A DNA stretch of 64,000 nt from Curvibacter gracilis ATCC BAA-807 (lineage in GTDB: Bacteria; Pseudomonadota; Gammaproteobacteria; Burkholderiales; Burkholderiaceae_C). This document shows positions 44,520 to 54,185 of the stretch, in pieces. The translations under genes were made by a program, and so were the position numbers. The notes under the pieces were generated by a model. That model had not been told where the DNA came from. It did not search any database and worked only from the letters and a program-made list of their open reading frames with translations. Positions within the stretch are counted from its first letter, which is position 1; every line of letters starts with the position of its first letter. The stretch lies in NCBI RefSeq assembly GCF_000518645.1, contig NZ_JADZ01000027.1, forward strand, positions 25,226 to 89,225. The letters run 5' to 3'.

Positions 44520-45221
44520 ATGGCCGCCCCCACCTCAGCCCTCCAATCCCCAGCCCCGGCCACCCACCTGCGGGTGGCCGGGCCCCTGTTGCTCGGCGCC
44601 CTGCTGGCCCTGGGCGCGGGGCTGATGGCGGCCACGCCGGTGCACGCCCAGCAGGTCTACCGCATCGTGGGCCCTGACGGCAAGGTCACGTTCTCAGACC
44701 GTCCCCCCGAAAAGCCTGACGCCAAGGTGGCCACCGTGCGCTCCGGCAGCAGCCAGGCCGAGGCCAACAACGCCCTGCCGCCCGAATTGCGCCGCGTGGC
44801 CAACCAGTACCCGGTCACGCTCTATGTGACCCGCGATTGCGATGTCTGCAGCGCCTCACGCCAGCTGCTGGTCAGCCGCGGCATTCCGTTTGCCGAGAAG
44901 ACCATCAGCTCCAACGCCGACATCAGCTCGTTCAAGCAGTTGAGCGGCAGCGACACCCTGCCGGCCCTGAGCATCGGCAGCCAGTTCCTGCGCGGCCTGC
45001 AAGAAAACGAGTGGAACAGCTACCTCGACGCCGCCGGCTACCCGGCCCAGATCCAGCTGCCCGCCGCCTACCGCCGCCCGGCCCCCGAAGCGCTGGTGCC
45101 GGCAGGCGACGCCCCTGCCAAGGCCGCCAGCGAAGCCAAGCCCAAGGCCAGGTCCCTGCCCGAAGTGCCGGTGGCGCCACGGCGGGCGACCGAAAGCAAC
45201 CCTGCCGGGCTTCAGTTCTGA
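44520..45221 (+). CDS. Exported DUF4124 / glutaredoxin-fold protein
   Basis: A 233-residue secreted protein. A signal peptide ends ATPVHAQ near residue 43. A DUF4124 segment follows (QQVYRIVGPDGKVTFSDRPP), then a glutaredoxin-like domain from about residue 98 with YVTRDCDVCSASRQLL, a CxxC redox pair, and the cis-proline region SDTLPALSIGSQFLRG. The C-terminal tail is Pro/Ala/Lys-rich. It may be a periplasmic thiol-disulfide protein; its partner is unknown. It starts 26 bases after prlC and is followed by a hairpin (45222-45247) without a T run. Confidence 0.87.
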   Translation: MAAPTSALQSPAPATHLRVAGPLLLGALLALGAGLMAATPVHAQQVYRIVGPDGKVTFSDRPPEKPDAKVATVRSGSSQAEANNALPPELRRVANQYPVTLYVTRDCDVCSASRQLLVSRGIPFAEKTISSNADISSFKQLSGSDTLPALSIGSQFLRGLQENEWNSYLDAAGYPAQIQLPAAYRRPAPEALVPAGDAPAKAASEAKPKARSLPEVPVAPRRATESNPAGLQF

Positions 45222-45418
45222 GCCTGCCCCGGGGCTGCGTGGCAGGCCCGGCCGGGCCGCCCACCGGGAAGACGACCTTGGTCAATCGAAGCGGCCCACA
45301 AAATACGCCACGGGCCCTCGATCCCACTAAACTCGGAGTCCGTCCATCGTCAGAAATGACCGGCCGGTATCGCTCAAGCGGGTTCATTGGAGCCGGCTGT
45401 CTTCCTCAAGGCTTTTTC

Positions 45419-46270
45419 ATGCGCACATTCCTGCGGGCCCTGGCCCTGCTCATGCTCCTTCCCCTGCTGGCCCTGACTGGCGTGGCCTCAGCAGCCCAGG
45501 GCAGCCCGGCAACAGCACCTTTGCGCATCGGGGTGGCACCCCACTCCAGCGCCCGGGTGATCCTGGAGATGTACCAGCCGCTGCGCCTGTACCTGGAGCA
45601 GGCCCTGGGCAGCCCGGTCGAGATCGTGACTGCGCCCGACTTCACCGAATTCGCGCGCCGGGCCGTGGCCCAGCAATACGACATCGCCATCACCACCGGT
45701 CACCAGGCCCGCTTGCTGCAGACCGATGCCGCCTACCGCCCCTTGCTCACCTACCAGAGCGACTTCAAGGCCGTGGCCCTGGTCGGCCCCGACAGCCCTT
45801 ACCGCAACCCGCAAGACCTCAACAACAAGCCCGTCATCGGCTTGTCGGCCAGCTCGCTGGTCACCCTGTGGGGCCAGCACTGGCTGATGCGCAACAGCGT
45901 CAGCAACACCACCATGCGCTATGTCAGCGCCTCCGACAGCGTGGGCCAGTTGCTGCTCAAGGGCGAAGGCAGCGTGGGTTTCATGTCCCTGGCCAATTTC
46001 CAGAACCTGCAGCCCGCCGTGCGAGACCGCCTGCGCGTGGTGGCCGAAAGCCTGCCCATGGCTGGGCGCGTGTACCTGCTCAACCAGCGCCATGCCAAGC
46101 GCTACGACGAGATCATGACCCAGCTGCGCGCCTTTGCCGAAACCCCCGAGGCCAAGCAGTATTTCAGCCGCTACAACCTGGGCGGCTACCGGCCGCTGGA
46201 GCCCCGTGAGCTGGTGGCCCTGGAGCCCTATGCCAACGAGGTCAGGCTCACCCTCAAGCAGCCCAAATGA
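45419..46270 (+). CDS. PhnD-like periplasmic binding protein
   Basis: A 283-residue phosphate/phosphonate-type type 2 binding protein. A signal peptide ends GVASAAQG near residue 26, then LRIGVAPHSSARVILEMYQPLRLYLEQALG, the standard PhnD opening, with DIAITTGHQARLLQ near residue 90 and VIGLSASSLVTLW near 140. It overlaps the following histidine-kinase gene by four bases and no ABC permease or ATPase is nearby, so it is probably the sensor input of that kinase, not a transporter part. An in-frame ATG at 45356 would add 21 residues before the signal and is rejected. Confidence 0.88.
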   Translation: MRTFLRALALLMLLPLLALTGVASAAQGSPATAPLRIGVAPHSSARVILEMYQPLRLYLEQALGSPVEIVTAPDFTEFARRAVAQQYDIAITTGHQARLLQTDAAYRPLLTYQSDFKAVALVGPDSPYRNPQDLNNKPVIGLSASSLVTLWGQHWLMRNSVSNTTMRYVSASDSVGQLLLKGEGSVGFMSLANFQNLQPAVRDRLRVVAESLPMAGRVYLLNQRHAKRYDEIMTQLRAFAETPEAKQYFSRYNLGGYRPLEPRELVALEPYANEVRLTLKQPK

Positions 46271-48234
46271 TGCGCGTGCACCTGCCTTGGCGCACCGTGC
46301 GCGGGCGCCTGCTCATGGCGGCCCTGGTGGTCGAGATGGTGATGCTGGCCCTGCTGGTGGGCAACAGCCTGCGCCTGCTGCACGACGCCATGGGCGACCA
46401 GGCCCGCGAGCAGGCCGATCAGATCGCCCCCGTGCTCTCGGCCGCCTTGGTGGCCCCGCTGGCCCAGTACGACTACGCCACCGTGCAGGCCGTGCTCGAC
46501 GAAAGCCATGCCATCCATGGCATCGAGTACCTGGCCGTGACCGATGCCAGCGGTGAGGTGGTGGCCACCAGCGGCTGGCCGACCGGCAAGGCCTTGCCCC
46601 CGGTGACGGGTGACTTCAACCTCGATGCCGACACCAACCCACCGCGCTACGACATGGCCCTGTCCATCCGGCAGTCAGGCCAGACGCTGGGCAAGCTGCA
46701 GTTCGGGCTGGACCTGACCCGCATCCTGGTGGCGCGCAAGAAGCTGGTCACCCAGGGCGTGCTGATCGCCCTGTCGGAGCTGCTGCTGTCGGCCGGCCTG
46801 CTGACCCTGCTGGGCCTGCTGATCACCCGCCAGCTGTCCGTCCTGACCGCAGCCAGCCTGCGTGTGGCCCAAGGCCAGCTCACCATGGAGCCCGTACCCG
46901 AAGGGCAGGACGACGTGGGGCGGCTGGGGGCCGCCTTCAATGTGATGTCGCGCGCCATTGCCGAGCGGGTCGAGCAGCTCACCCGGGCCAACCAGGAGAC
47001 CGCCGACATCGCCGCCTCGCTGCAGGAGCGCAACCACGAACTGGCGCTGAGCCACACCCAGCTCAGTGCTGAAAATGCCATCCGGCTCAAGACCCAGCAG
47101 GAGCTCGAAGAAGCCTTGCAGCGCATCGGTGACCGCAACGAGCAACTCAACGCCATCTTTGAACTGAGCCCCGACGGTTTTGTGGCCTTCGACAACCAGC
47201 AGCGCGTGAAGTACGCCAACCCGGCCTTCCACCGCCTCACGGGGCTGAGCCCCCACGAGGTGGTGGGCCTGGACGAAGACGCCTTTTCGCAGCGGCTGGC
47301 CCAGGCCTGCCTGCCCAAGGCCCGCTTTCAAGGGCTGCGGGCCTTGCTGGACGGTGCCAACACCGGCCAAGGACCGGGTCCGACAGGCGCCTCCACGGCG
47401 GGTCTGCGACATCAGATCGAGCTGGGAGCGCCGGTCCACCGCGTGTTGCAGGTGGCTTTGCGCGTGTCGGCGGCCGAATCGGTGTCGCAGATCCTGTACC
47501 TGCGCGACGTGACGCACGAGACCGAAGTCGACCGCATGAAGAGCGAGTTCCTGTCGCACGCGGCCCACGAGTTGCGCACCCCCATGGTCAGCATCTACGG
47601 CTACACCGAGCTGATGCTGCACATGCCCTTCAAGGAGGAAAAGCGCAAGGAGGTGCTGGGCATCATCTACCGCCAGTCCGAGCTGATGATCGCCATCATC
47701 AACGAACTGCTGGACCTGGTGCGCATCGAGGAGCGCCGCGGCCAGGACTTCGAATTCCAGGCCGTCGATGCTGATGCCCTGACGCGCCAGGTGGTGGTCG
47801 ATTTCGGTGTGCCCGCCGGCCGACAAAGCCCGCTGATGCCCGCCGAAACCGGCCCCTTGTGGGTGCGCGCCGACCGCAAGAAGCTGATGCAGGCGGTGCG
47901 CAACATCGTCTCGAATGCCTACAAATACTCACCCGACGGGGGCGAGGTGAGCGTGAGCCTGCTGCAGTCCCACCCCGATCAGCCGGGTCGCCTGGGCATC
48001 CGGGTGCGAGACCAGGGCCTGGGCATGACGCCCGAGCAGGTCAGCCGGGTGTTTGAGCGCTTCTACCGCGCAGACGCTTCAGGCCAGATCCCGGGCACCG
48101 GTCTGGGGATGAGCCTGGTCAAAGAGATCATCGAACTGCATGGCGGCACGGTCGAACTGCAAAGCGAACTGGGCCAGGGCACCGAGGTGACCCTGTGGGT
48201 GCCCGTGATCACCGCGCCGGCCGCCTTGCCCTGA
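46267..48234 (+). CDS. HAMP-PAS membrane histidine kinase
   Basis: A 655-residue kinase. Helix one near residues 12-35, a periplasmic domain to about 165, helix two near 170-190, then HAMP, a coiled coil (about 235-295, with repeated ERNHEL/RIGDRNEQLN), a PAS domain near 295-420, HisKA with H434 in FLSHAAHELRTPMVSIYG and the ATPase domain with NIVSNAYKYSPDGG and GTGLGMSLVKEI. All kinase boxes are intact. It overlaps the PhnD-like gene, which likely encodes its ligand-binding partner. No response regulator is adjacent, so the output partner lies elsewhere. Confidence 0.93.
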   Translation: MMRVHLPWRTVRGRLLMAALVVEMVMLALLVGNSLRLLHDAMGDQAREQADQIAPVLSAALVAPLAQYDYATVQAVLDESHAIHGIEYLAVTDASGEVVATSGWPTGKALPPVTGDFNLDADTNPPRYDMALSIRQSGQTLGKLQFGLDLTRILVARKKLVTQGVLIALSELLLSAGLLTLLGLLITRQLSVLTAASLRVAQGQLTMEPVPEGQDDVGRLGAAFNVMSRAIAERVEQLTRANQETADIAASLQERNHELALSHTQLSAENAIRLKTQQELEEALQRIGDRNEQLNAIFELSPDGFVAFDNQQRVKYANPAFHRLTGLSPHEVVGLDEDAFSQRLAQACLPKARFQGLRALLDGANTGQGPGPTGASTAGLRHQIELGAPVHRVLQVALRVSAAESVSQILYLRDVTHETEVDRMKSEFLSHAAHELRTPMVSIYGYTELMLHMPFKEEKRKEVLGIIYRQSELMIAIINELLDLVRIEERRGQDFEFQAVDADALTRQVVVDFGVPAGRQSPLMPAETGPLWVRADRKKLMQAVRNIVSNAYKYSPDGGEVSVSLLQSHPDQPGRLGIRVRDQGLGMTPEQVSRVFERFYRADASGQIPGTGLGMSLVKEIIELHGGTVELQSELGQGTEVTLWVPVITAPAALP

Positions 48235-48289
48235 AGCCACAGTCCCCGGGTCGGCGCGCCCGCGTCGGCCCTGAGTACGTCGGGTCAGC

Positions 48290-48976
48290 TCAGTACGTCA
48301 GCGTTTCCACGCCCCGCGGCGTGCCCAGCAGGCACACGGCCGCCTTCTGGTGGGCAAACACGCCCACGGTCACCACGCCGGGCCACTGGTTCACTTCCGA
48401 CTCGAAGGCCAGCGGGTCGGCAATCTTCAGGCCGCGCACGTCCACGATCACCTGACCGTTGTCGGTGATCAGGGGCTGGCCGTCCTTCAGGCGCACACTG
48501 CCCTCGCCACCCAGGGCGGCAAACTGGCGGATGATGCGCTGCGCCGCCATCGGGATCACCTCCACCGGCAGCGGAAAGCCGCCCAACACCGGCACCTTCT
48601 TCGATTCGTCGGCGATGCAGACAAAGCGCTTGGACAGGCTGGCCACGATTTTTTCGCGGGTCAGGGCCGCGCCGCCGCCCTTGATCATGTAACCCTTGCC
48701 ATCGATTTCGTCGGCGCCATCGATGTAGACCGACAGACTGCTGACCTCATTGGCGTCCAGCACCGGAATGCCCAGGGCCTTCAGGCGGGCCGTCGAGGCC
48801 TCGGAGCTGGACACCGCGCCCGGGATCTGATCGCGCATGCTGGCCAGCGCATCAATGAACTTGTTGACCGTGGAGCCCGTGCCCACGCCCACGATTTCGC
48901 CCGGCACCACATAGTGCAGCGCAGCCTGGCCGACCAGGGCCTTGAGTTCATCTTGGGTGTAGGAGGTGGTGCTCAT
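48290..48976 (-). CDS. rpiA: Ribose-5-phosphate isomerase A
   Basis: A 228-residue RpiA that interconverts ribose 5-phosphate and ribulose 5-phosphate in the pentose phosphate pathway. Diagnostic motifs are [15 protein letters not shown] near residue 30, [22 protein letters not shown] near 84 with the catalytic DGADE and KGGG loops, and the lysine-rich end of that helix, REKIVA. Length is standard. It is divergent from pyrD and converges on the histidine kinase. Confidence 0.97.
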   Translation of the reverse strand: MSTTSYTQDELKALVGQAALHYVVPGEIVGVGTGSTVNKFIDALASMRDQIPGAVSSSEASTARLKALGIPVLDANEVSSLSVYIDGADEIDGKGYMIKGGGAALTREKIVASLSKRFVCIADESKKVPVLGGFPLPVEVIPMAAQRIIRQFAALGGEGSVRLKDGQPLITDNGQVIVDVRGLKIADPLAFESEVNQWPGVVTVGVFAHQKAAVCLLGTPRGVETLTY

Positions 48977-49049
48977 GGGGAATCCGAGGGAGTGAGGGAG
49001 GTAGTTGGGGGAAAATCGGGGAAGACTTACAAAACGCCCGAATTATCCA

Positions 49050-50108
49050 ATGTCGCTTCTGCCCTACGCCCTCGCCCGTCCTTTTTTGTTCAGCATGGAC
49101 GCCGAAAAGGCCCATGAGCTGACCCTGAACGCCCTGGCGCGCACGCAAGGCACGCCCCTGCAATGGGCCTGGTCCGGCAGCCGCGTGAGCGACCCCGTGA
49201 CCATCGCCGGCCTGAGCTTTCCCAACCGCATCGGCCTGGCCGCGGGTCTGGACAAGAACGCCCGCTGCATCGACGCCCTGGGTGCCCTGGGCTTCGGTTT
49301 TGTCGAAGTGGGCACGGTCACCCCCAAGGGCCAGCCTGGCAACCCCAAGCCGCGCATGTTCCGCCTGCCTGAGAGCAACGCCCTGATCAACCGCCTGGGC
49401 TTCAACAACGAAGGCCTGGATGCCTTCATCGCCAACGTGAAGCGCGCCCGCTTCCGCCAGCAAGGCGGCAGCACCCCCATGCTGCTGGGCCTGAACATCG
49501 GCAAGAACGCCGCCACCCCCATCGAGCAGGCCACCAGCGACTACCTGAGCTGCCTGGACGGCGTCTACCCCCATGCCGACTACGTGACGGTCAACATCTC
49601 CAGCCCCAACACCAAGAACCTGCGGGCGCTGCAAAGCGACGAGGCGCTCGACCAGCTGTTGTCGGCCCTGGCCGCGCGCCGCGCCGAACTGCAGGCCGCC
49701 CAGAAGCGCCGCGTGCCCCTGTTCGTGAAGATCGCCCCCGACCTGGACGAGGCCCAGATCGAGGTGATTGCCGCCACCCTGCAACGCCACGGCATGGACG
49801 GCGTGGTGGCCACCAACACCACCCTGAGCCGCGATGCCGTCAAGGGCCAGACCCATGCCGAAGAAGCCGGTGGCCTCAGCGGCGCCCCGGTGCTGGAGGC
49901 CAGCAACCGCGTGATCCGCCGCCTGCGCGCCACCCTGGGCCCCGACTACCCCATCATCGGCGTGGGCGGTGTGCTGAGCGGCCGCGACGCCGTCAGCAAG
50001 ATCGAAGCCGGCGCCAGCCTGGTGCAGCTCTACACCGGCCTGATCTACCGCGGCCCCGCCCTGGTCAGCGAGGCGGCCGCCGCCCTGAAGGCCCACCGCC
50101 AGCGCTGA
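49050..50108 (+). CDS. pyrD: Dihydroorotate dehydrogenase (quinone), class 2
   Basis: A 352-residue membrane-associated flavoenzyme oxidising dihydroorotate to orotate with quinone in pyrimidine synthesis. The N-terminal [22 protein letters not shown] is the class 2 membrane-binding helix. FMN and substrate motifs follow: [14 protein letters not shown] near residue 60, NRLGFNNEG near 112, [12 protein letters not shown] near 175 with the catalytic serine, and the [11 protein letters not shown] phosphate loop near 307. The ATG at 49050 gives the standard start. Confidence 0.97.
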   Translation: MSLLPYALARPFLFSMDAEKAHELTLNALARTQGTPLQWAWSGSRVSDPVTIAGLSFPNRIGLAAGLDKNARCIDALGALGFGFVEVGTVTPKGQPGNPKPRMFRLPESNALINRLGFNNEGLDAFIANVKRARFRQQGGSTPMLLGLNIGKNAATPIEQATSDYLSCLDGVYPHADYVTVNISSPNTKNLRALQSDEALDQLLSALAARRAELQAAQKRRVPLFVKIAPDLDEAQIEVIAATLQRHGMDGVVATNTTLSRDAVKGQTHAEEAGGLSGAPVLEASNRVIRRLRATLGPDYPIIGVGGVLSGRDAVSKIEAGASLVQLYTGLIYRGPALVSEAAAALKAHRQR

Positions 50109-50141
50109 ACCCGCTCGGCCCACTCGCCGCATTCAGCCCGC

Positions 50142-50600
50142 TCAGCGCCGCAGGCACTCCTCGGTGCCGTGGTTGCCGCCCTTGAATTCGGGCTCGTAAT
50201 AGAACTTGCTGAAACCCAGCCGGCCCTGGCGCTTGAACACCTGGGCCAGGCCGGTTCCGAAATCGTGTGTGGCCGGGTCGGTCAAGGCGAAATGGATGGC
50301 CAACTGCGCCCCGGCGCCCACCGCCTGGCCCAGGTAGGTGCCATAGCCCGGCACCTCCATCTTGAAGTCATAGGCCCGGTGCCGTCCCACGCTGTGAGCG
50401 CTCTGGCTGGTGAGCGTGACCATCGCCGTGTAAGGCCCCTCCTGGCTGTCCTGCCCCGTGCAGTCGTAGGTGCCGCTCAGGTCAGGCGACACCGGTCGGG
50501 AAGGCGCGGCGGCCACAGCGGGCATGACCAGCGCAGCGACACTCGCAAAAACACAGCTTGACAGCGCCTGGCGCCAGGAAAGGTTCAGCTTCGGATTCAT
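50142..50600 (-). CDS. Small exported protein of unknown function
   Basis: A 152-residue protein with a signal peptide (ALSSCVFASVAALVMPAVAAA, cleaved near residue 32). The mature part contains LSGTYDCTGQDSQEGPYTA and ends GGNHGTEECLRR, leaving two cysteines that could pair. The pattern of a polar beta-rich domain with LSGTYxCxG suggests a small periplasmic beta-barrel or lipocalin-like fold, which I do not assign to a family. The ATG at 50600 begins the signal peptide. It lies between convergent pyrD and the DUF1624 gene on the same strand. Confidence 0.7.
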   Translation of the reverse strand: MNPKLNLSWRQALSSCVFASVAALVMPAVAAAPSRPVSPDLSGTYDCTGQDSQEGPYTAMVTLTSQSAHSVGRHRAYDFKMEVPGYGTYLGQAVGAGAQLAIHFALTDPATHDFGTGLAQVFKRQGRLGFSKFYYEPEFKGGNHGTEECLRR

Positions 50601-50696
50601 GGTGAAAGACAGCGTTGAAACAGACAGCCGCACGCCGAGCCGCCCCGGGTGCCGAACGGCCAAATCTAGCACCAAGCCGCCCTACGAGCACCCGGC

Positions 50697-51845
50697 TCAG
50701 AAATAGCGCAACCAGCGCACCGAAGGGTTGTTCCTCTTGACCCGCGCAAACCAGCGGCAGGGGCCGTACAGCAAGGCCACCACGCCAGCCGCCAGCGCCC
50801 AGATCTGCCAGACCTCATCGAGCCCGAAGCGGCCCCCATGGTTGGGGCCGACGTGATGGAGCAAGACCCAGTGCAGCAGGTACAGCAGATAAAGATGAAC
50901 CAGGTAGAAGAACATCGGCGCGCCCCCGATGTCGGCCAACGGGCCAGCCCAGCCGATGCGTTCGAACAAGGCCAGGGCCAGCAAGCCAAGCCCCAAGGTC
51001 AGCAACAGAAACTGCAGCGAAGGGGGGTACTTGGTGACGTTCAGAAAGGCCATCAAGGTGTGCAGCGGCGATGCACCCGGCACCCAGGCGTGGTCCCCAT
51101 AGCCGTTCAGCTGCCGCAACACCCCAAAGCCGAGCAGCGCCAACAGGCCCAGGCCCGTCAGCCAGGCCCGGCGGCTGCGGCTGGCCACCTGGGCTGAATA
51201 CAGCGGCCCCAGGGCATAGCCCAGCAGCATCACGCCAATCCACGGCAGCACCGGGTAGGAGCTGCGGGCGCGCAAGCCCCAGCCCAGCAGCATCACGCTG
51301 CGGTCGTGCAGGATGGCCCAAGGGATGAACGCGGCCTCATCCGGCTGGAAGTGCAGCCCGTCGAGCGCGTTGTGGCCCGCGATGATCAACAGCGCCAGCG
51401 CCCACTGCAGCGGCCTGGGCAGGTAGATCAGGGCCGCCAAGGCCAGCATGGACAGGCCAATGGCCCAGATCACCTGCAGGTAGATCATGGGGGGCGGCAG
51501 ACTGAAGGTCCAGGCAAAGTTCACCAGCGTCAGCTCCAGGCCGATCAGGATCGCCCCGCGCTGGGCCAGAAAGACCGCCGTGTCGCGGCGGCTTGCGCCG
51601 GGTCGACTGCCCCTCAACCAGGCGCTCAGCCCGGTCAGCAGCACGAAGACGGGGGCACAGAAATGACTGCACAGGCGGGTGAAAAACAACTCAGGCGAGG
51701 TGGTGGCCAAGTCCATTGGGTCGGCCACCTGCTGATGCAGAAAAAAGAACTCGCGCACATGATCGACGGCCATCAAGGCCATGACGGCCCCACGCAGACG
51801 ATCGATGCTGCTCCAACGGTGCAGCGACTGGGCCAAGGAGGTCAT
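50697..51845 (-). CDS. DUF1624 (heparan-alpha-glucosaminide acetyltransferase-like) membrane protein
   Basis: A 382-residue integral membrane protein with about ten helices. It begins RWSSIDRLRGAVMALMAVDHVREFFFL, the DUF1624/HGSNAT catalytic-domain start with the conserved D-R-x-R-G and histidine. Members are acyltransferase-like proteins of mostly unknown substrate; the acetyl-CoA-dependent human lysosomal enzyme is the best-known relative. The start at 51845 is the ATG giving this N-terminus. It lies 128 bases after a TonB-dependent receptor on the same strand, so co-expression is possible. Confidence 0.88.
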   Translation of the reverse strand: MTSLAQSLHRWSSIDRLRGAVMALMAVDHVREFFFLHQQVADPMDLATTSPELFFTRLCSHFCAPVFVLLTGLSAWLRGSRPGASRRDTAVFLAQRGAILIGLELTLVNFAWTFSLPPPMIYLQVIWAIGLSMLALAALIYLPRPLQWALALLIIAGHNALDGLHFQPDEAAFIPWAILHDRSVMLLGWGLRARSSYPVLPWIGVMLLGYALGPLYSAQVASRSRRAWLTGLGLLALLGFGVLRQLNGYGDHAWVPGASPLHTLMAFLNVTKYPPSLQFLLLTLGLGLLALALFERIGWAGPLADIGGAPMFFYLVHLYLLYLLHWVLLHHVGPNHGGRFGLDEVWQIWALAAGVVALLYGPCRWFARVKRNNPSVRWLRYF

Positions 51846-51973
51846 GGTTCTGCCATTCAGATAAGGACTGTAGAAACGCCCCGAGGCCAGACCCGGGGCG
51901 CACCAAAAAGCGCAACAACAGGCGCGTTGACAGGGGCCGATCCATGCCAGGTGCACGATCAGCCCCCAGGCCT

Positions 51974-54049
51974 TCACATCTTCACGTTGAGCGAGACGAA
52001 GGCGGTTCGCCCCGCGCCGGGCGAGTACATGGGCTGGGCGCTGCCCGAGGGCCAGAAGAAGTTGTCATACCAGACATAGGCGCTGTTTCGGTTGGCCAGG
52101 TTGCGCACCTGGAGGTCCAGGCTCATCGAGGCGCTCAGGGTGTAGCGGACATTGGCGTCCCACTGCACCAAGCTGCCAAACTTGCCCTGCGCATTCAGGT
52201 CGTCGATGAAATACGAGCCCTGGGCCCGCCCCTGCAGGCCCAGCCGCCACTTTTCATTGGCCTGGTACTCGGCCCCCACCGTGCTGATGTGGCGCGGGGT
52301 CGCAAACACCTCCTTGCCGGCCAGCGAGACGCCCGAGGCCGTGAACGCACTCACCACCTTGGCCTCCTGCACCGAATGCGAGGCCCACAACTTGAGCTGG
52401 CTGCCCAGACGGGTCGACCCTTGCAGGTCCAAGCCCTTGCGCCGGGTCTGCCCCAGGCCCACGGTGGTCCCGGTGCTGGGCATGTTGGCCACCTCGTCGG
52501 TGGCCTCCTGCAGCCACAGCGCCACCCGCAGATCGGTCTGGGCATCGGGCTTGAACTTCACGCCCACCTCGGTGCCGGTGTTGATCGAGGGGTTGAACCG
52601 CCCCTGCGAGGCCGAGGTCAGGTAGGCCGGTGCACGCGAGCCCGTCAGCACCTGAAAGGTGCGGCCCCAGTTGGCATACAGGCTGGTCTCCTTGTCCAGG
52701 CTGTAGACCAGGCTGAACTTGGGCTGCTTGATCCAGCCGTAGTCCTGCAAGGGCCCGGTCACGCCGCTGGTTCGGATCAGCGTGTCCCCCGTGAAGCGAT
52801 CCACACGCAAACCCGGGATCAGCTTGAGCCGGTCGCTGGGCTTGATGATGGCCTGCACGAAAGCCCCCACGTTGTTCAGCGTGTACTGGTCGTCGTTGGA
52901 AGTGGTGGTGGGCCGCGAAAAATCCGTGGGCAAGGCATAGGCATAGCGGTAGCGCTGGTACAGGTTCTTCTGGCGCTCCACGTTGAGGCCACCATCGAGC
53001 ACCCATGCCGGGCTGGCCCGCCAGGTGAGCGTGCTCATCAGGCCGCTCTGGTGTTCATCCCAGAAGCGGCGCTGCCGGGGCAGGTTGTTCAGGCTGGTGG
53101 CGGGGCTGTTGGTGAAGGTCACCCGGCGGTCATCGCTGTATTGGTTCATGTACAGCTTGTGGCTCACAAACAGCTCCGGGGCCAGCTGCCAGTCCAGATG
53201 AAAGCTCAGATGCTTCATGTCACGGTCGTCGCCGTCGTTGCCGTTGTGTGCGCCCGACTGGGACGGGTTCTGCGCCATCTGGGCTGCGGTCAGAAAGCCA
53301 GGCTCCTGGGCCTGGTGGGAATACAGCCGCGCCACCACGCCCGCCTTCATCAGGCCATCGGGCGAGGTGACAAACCACTTGCCCGCCAGGCTGTATTTCT
53401 CGGACTGAGAATGGCTGCGCGCACCGTTGGAGTCCTGCTTGGCCAGAAAGTAGTTCTGTGCAAAGCCCCCCTCCTCGCGGCCCAGCGCCAGCTGCACCTC
53501 ACGCGTGTCATGGCTGCCGTAGGTGAAGCGGCCATCGGTGTAGTTGCCCCCTTGGCGGGTGCCGAAGTTGATGTTGCCGCCGATGTTGTGCAGGCCATAG
53601 CGGGGGTCGTTGGTGCCACGCACCACCTCGATGTAATCCAGCTCCAGCGGAAAGATCATGTCGATGAAGCGCTGGTTACCGCTGTTCACATTGCTGGGCA
53701 CGCCATCGATCAACACCTTGATGCCATTGATGTAGCCCTCGCCATTGAAGGCCCGGAAGGTGGCCTTGCCCGACTCGGCACCCATGCGGGTTTCGGTCAG
53801 CTGGATGCCGGGCAACTGCCCCACCAGCTCCCAGCTGTTCATGACACTCTGGTTCTCGATCTTGTCGGCCCCCAGGATGTCGACCGACGTCAGCACACTG
53901 CCCGGGGACAGCCCGCCATCACTCTGGGCGTGCACGCTCACCTCGCCCAGCACGATCGCCGGGTCAGCTTCGGCCCTGGCAGCAGGCACCAGGCCCGACA
54001 GGGTGGATGCCACCGCCAGCGGCAAAAAATTCTTGTCAATCAAAAACAC
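51974..54049 (-). CDS. TonB-dependent outer membrane receptor
   Basis: A 691-residue siderophore- or metal-type receptor. After a signal peptide ending VPAARA near residue 26, the plug has WELVGQLPGIQLTE, KVLIDGVPSN, YIEVVRGTNDPRYG and NIGGNINFGT, the usual plug order. The barrel follows and ends TAFVSLNVKM. I chose the GTG at 54049, which has GGAGAG seven bases upstream; an ATG at 54076 would lengthen the signal. The ligand is unknown. A DUF2946-like gene precedes it on the same strand. Confidence 0.9.
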   Translation of the reverse strand: MFLIDKNFLPLAVASTLSGLVPAARAEADPAIVLGEVSVHAQSDGGLSPGSVLTSVDILGADKIENQSVMNSWELVGQLPGIQLTETRMGAESGKATFRAFNGEGYINGIKVLIDGVPSNVNSGNQRFIDMIFPLELDYIEVVRGTNDPRYGLHNIGGNINFGTRQGGNYTDGRFTYGSHDTREVQLALGREEGGFAQNYFLAKQDSNGARSHSQSEKYSLAGKWFVTSPDGLMKAGVVARLYSHQAQEPGFLTAAQMAQNPSQSGAHNGNDGDDRDMKHLSFHLDWQLAPELFVSHKLYMNQYSDDRRVTFTNSPATSLNNLPRQRRFWDEHQSGLMSTLTWRASPAWVLDGGLNVERQKNLYQRYRYAYALPTDFSRPTTTSNDDQYTLNNVGAFVQAIIKPSDRLKLIPGLRVDRFTGDTLIRTSGVTGPLQDYGWIKQPKFSLVYSLDKETSLYANWGRTFQVLTGSRAPAYLTSASQGRFNPSINTGTEVGVKFKPDAQTDLRVALWLQEATDEVANMPSTGTTVGLGQTRRKGLDLQGSTRLGSQLKLWASHSVQEAKVVSAFTASGVSLAGKEVFATPRHISTVGAEYQANEKWRLGLQGRAQGSYFIDDLNAQGKFGSLVQWDANVRYTLSASMSLDLQVRNLANRNSAYVWYDNFFWPSGSAQPMYSPGAGRTAFVSLNVKM

Positions 54050-54185
54050 AACGCTCTCCACGGGGCACAGCCCCATTGCTCGTGAAAAATCAACGGCCTG
54101 TGCTGCCAACGTGCGTCACGCACGGGCAAGCGGCCGCAGGCCCGCAGCGCCAAGGCAGCAGGCCAGACCAGGGGTCAGAGACAGA

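Noticed and set aside
45222..45247. GCCTGCC / GGCAGGC hairpin after the glutaredoxin-fold gene
   Set aside because: There is a stem but no T run. It may still help termination, but the evidence is too weak to list as a terminator.
51944..54085. 713-codon plus-strand frame opposite the TonB receptor
   Set aside because: The receptor frame has full plug and barrel motifs; this frame is an antisense shadow.
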